Of a stretch of DNA of 64,000 bases, positions 62,401 to 64,000 are shown one piece after another; the stretch's first letter is position 1; each line of letters starts with the position of its first letter. Both the position numbers and the translations under genes were made by a program. The notes beneath the pieces were generated by a model that worked only from the letters and a program-made list of their open reading frames with translations, did not search any database and was not told the DNA's origin. The stretch spans positions 62,001 to 126,000 of the forward strand of contig JAPYMA010002492.1 in NCBI GenBank assembly GCA_035041965.1. Direction: 5' to 3'. Source of the DNA: Anisakis pegreffii. Taxonomy: Eukaryota; Nematoda; Chromadorea; Rhabditida; Anisakidae.

Positions 62401-64000
62401 CAGAATATTCTTATTATTATGATCATTATGGCAGTCTTTGACTAATTAGTTTTTGTCGTAAATAATGACGTTTCATGTGCCTTCCATTGCGTGTAATCCC
62501 ATTCTTTGTAGTTCGTCTCATACTCCTACATCTAATTCCATTTTAAGCATATAATATGCTGACACGTTTCGTATCTTATATCTAACACATGCTCATTTCT
62601 AAAAGAAAATATGATTCGTGATCGTGCTTTATCTGAATTCTATGATGATTTAATTTGAACGATAATAATCTGGGTAATGTTGATAGTGAAAATGACATTC
62701 AATGTCAACAATAAGTTAGAGCCATTGTTACGGCGAATCTGAGTACTTATGTGGAGGACACGTGGGACTTCATTAGCAAACATCTATAGACTCACTGTAC
62801 TTCGGAACATTTGTTAATGACTGTTAAAATTGCCTGCTGGTCTTCATTCTATCGAGGGATTTATCGGCTCGTTAAGTATTTAACAAAAAGTTGATGAACA
62901 AGCTTCATTTATCTGTTCCTTGTAAATAACTTTTAGAGATCACTTGAATGCGTACTATCAGACGGTTCAGTCGTTCTCGATTCGATGTCGTTAGACATCG
63001 TCTGCAATACCGTAGTTTGTAGAACAGATTATAGAACCAGCTCACTTATAACTTGCGCTTTCTTGTTGAGAAAAATGAGCATGACATTAGGCGATATTGC
63101 TTATTATTTGACTACCAAGCAAGATGTACTTTCATTCATTTCGTTGGGCATAGTTTCACTTTCACGGTTTCTTCAATGAATGCACCCATTCAAACAGTTG
63201 ACACACATTGTGTTCTCATTTTGTTGAGGATTTTTTGCTGGGGATTAATGAATGAAGCAGCCGATGATCCCACTGCGTTTATCCATCATCACATTTTGTT
63301 CAACACCATCATTATTCTCACCCAAAAGAAAGACACCCAAACGAAGAAAAATTCTAATCAACAATGTATCACATTCATTAGCAGATGTGGCCATTTCCTT
63401 GTGTGAACGACTATTCATTAAGCGATTGAATTGTCAACTGTTATACACGGTCAAATGATAGGTTCCGTACATAGGTTACACAGTCACGCTATTACTTAAA
63501 AATTATTTCCAGGAAGTTTAAAATGATGTGCTTGAGGTATAATACTTTTCACGATTTGCATTTCGTAGGAAATTTCATGTTTCGAAAACATCACAGTTTC
63601 ATTCACGGAAACGTCAGCTGTGTGTTCTTGAATCCATGACATCACCTAATCCATTCCATTGATTGAGGTATTAATTCGAGAAGTATTAAAAGAATTTCTA
63701 TGCTTCCTCGTGAGTAGTTTCTCCGTCAGATGGCTTCAAATAAATTCAGAGTATGATTTGCCAAGTGGCAAAAAATCATCAGCACTCAGTCAATCAATTG
63801 TTCGTGCCGCAAGTAATTGATCATCAATTTGATCATATTTTTAAAGATGTTCAGCAAGAATTTTTCTGAATGGATTACCGAGCCACCTTCTTGTTTATTA
63901 GTTTTTCCATGCACATCGGTGAGCATTTCGTGATGAGTATGAGTGGGTTCGATGAACACAATGAAGCCTACATCGACAAAGGCGAACGCATGAAGTATGG
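59455..64000. other. Probable first intron of the SNAP-25 gene
   Basis: No exon encoding SNAP-25 residues beyond 24 was found. Simple repeats are present: a TG run at 60229-60250 and a CAG run at 60362-60391. Other open frames look random. Confidence 0.5.
60362..60393 (+). repeat. CAG microsatellite
   Basis: CAG/CAA trinucleotide run of ten units following ATG; in that frame it would encode Met, ten Gln, then His-His-Gln and a stop seven codons later. No splice or coding support, so most likely an intronic microsatellite. Confidence 0.85.

Overview
The window is eukaryotic and almost certainly nematode nuclear DNA. It is AT-rich, genes are broken into short phase-consistent exons joined by GT..AG introns with T-rich acceptors (mostly TTTCAG, sometimes TTAG or TTAAG), and the protein products are metazoan families. 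One product, the first exon of a SNAP-25 gene, matches the N-terminus I recall for Caenorhabditis RIC-4. The roughly 40-exon layout of one gene and the moderate intron sizes argue against Caenorhabditis itself; a clade III (Spirurina-like) nematode is my inference only. No bacterial operon, CRISPR array or prophage is present.

Layout. 1-8857: no protein gene seen, only simple repeats and a possible 5' UTR exon. 8950-13376 (+): a four-exon gene for a small secreted protein whose last intron holds an antisense tRNA-Lys(UUU) gene. 16039-18446 (-): an eight-exon retinol-dehydrogenase-like short-chain dehydrogenase with a probable G-quadruplex-bearing 5' UTR exon near 20226. 20752-26874 (-): a sixteen-exon polypeptide GalNAc-transferase of the GALNT7/gly-7 type. 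27811-28089 (-): a small acidic-tailed protein that looks like COP9 signalosome subunit 9 (CSN9/CSNAP). 29697-44615 (-): a 40-exon gene for the proteasome activator PA200/PSME4, reconstructed end to end (about 1955 aa) and carrying three copies of one non-autonomous hAT-like element in or beside it. 46127-46793 (+): a three-exon gene of unknown function, divergent from PSME4. 46794-59382: a long stretch with no convincing gene. 59383-59454 (+): the first coding exon of a SNAP-25 (ric-4) gene whose other exons lie beyond the window; 59455-64000 is intron-like.

How the genes relate. SDR, GALNT7, CSN9 and PSME4 all read leftward, but gaps of 0.9-2.3 kb do not look like tight nematode operons. 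PSME4 and CSN9 share a theme: one caps the 20S proteasome, the other would belong to the lid-like COP9 signalosome. GALNT7 acts in the Golgi on mucin-type O-glycans and the SDR is a membrane-anchored oxidoreductase. Exon boundaries were inferred by hand from splice sites, reading-frame continuity and remembered human family sequences; no search was run.
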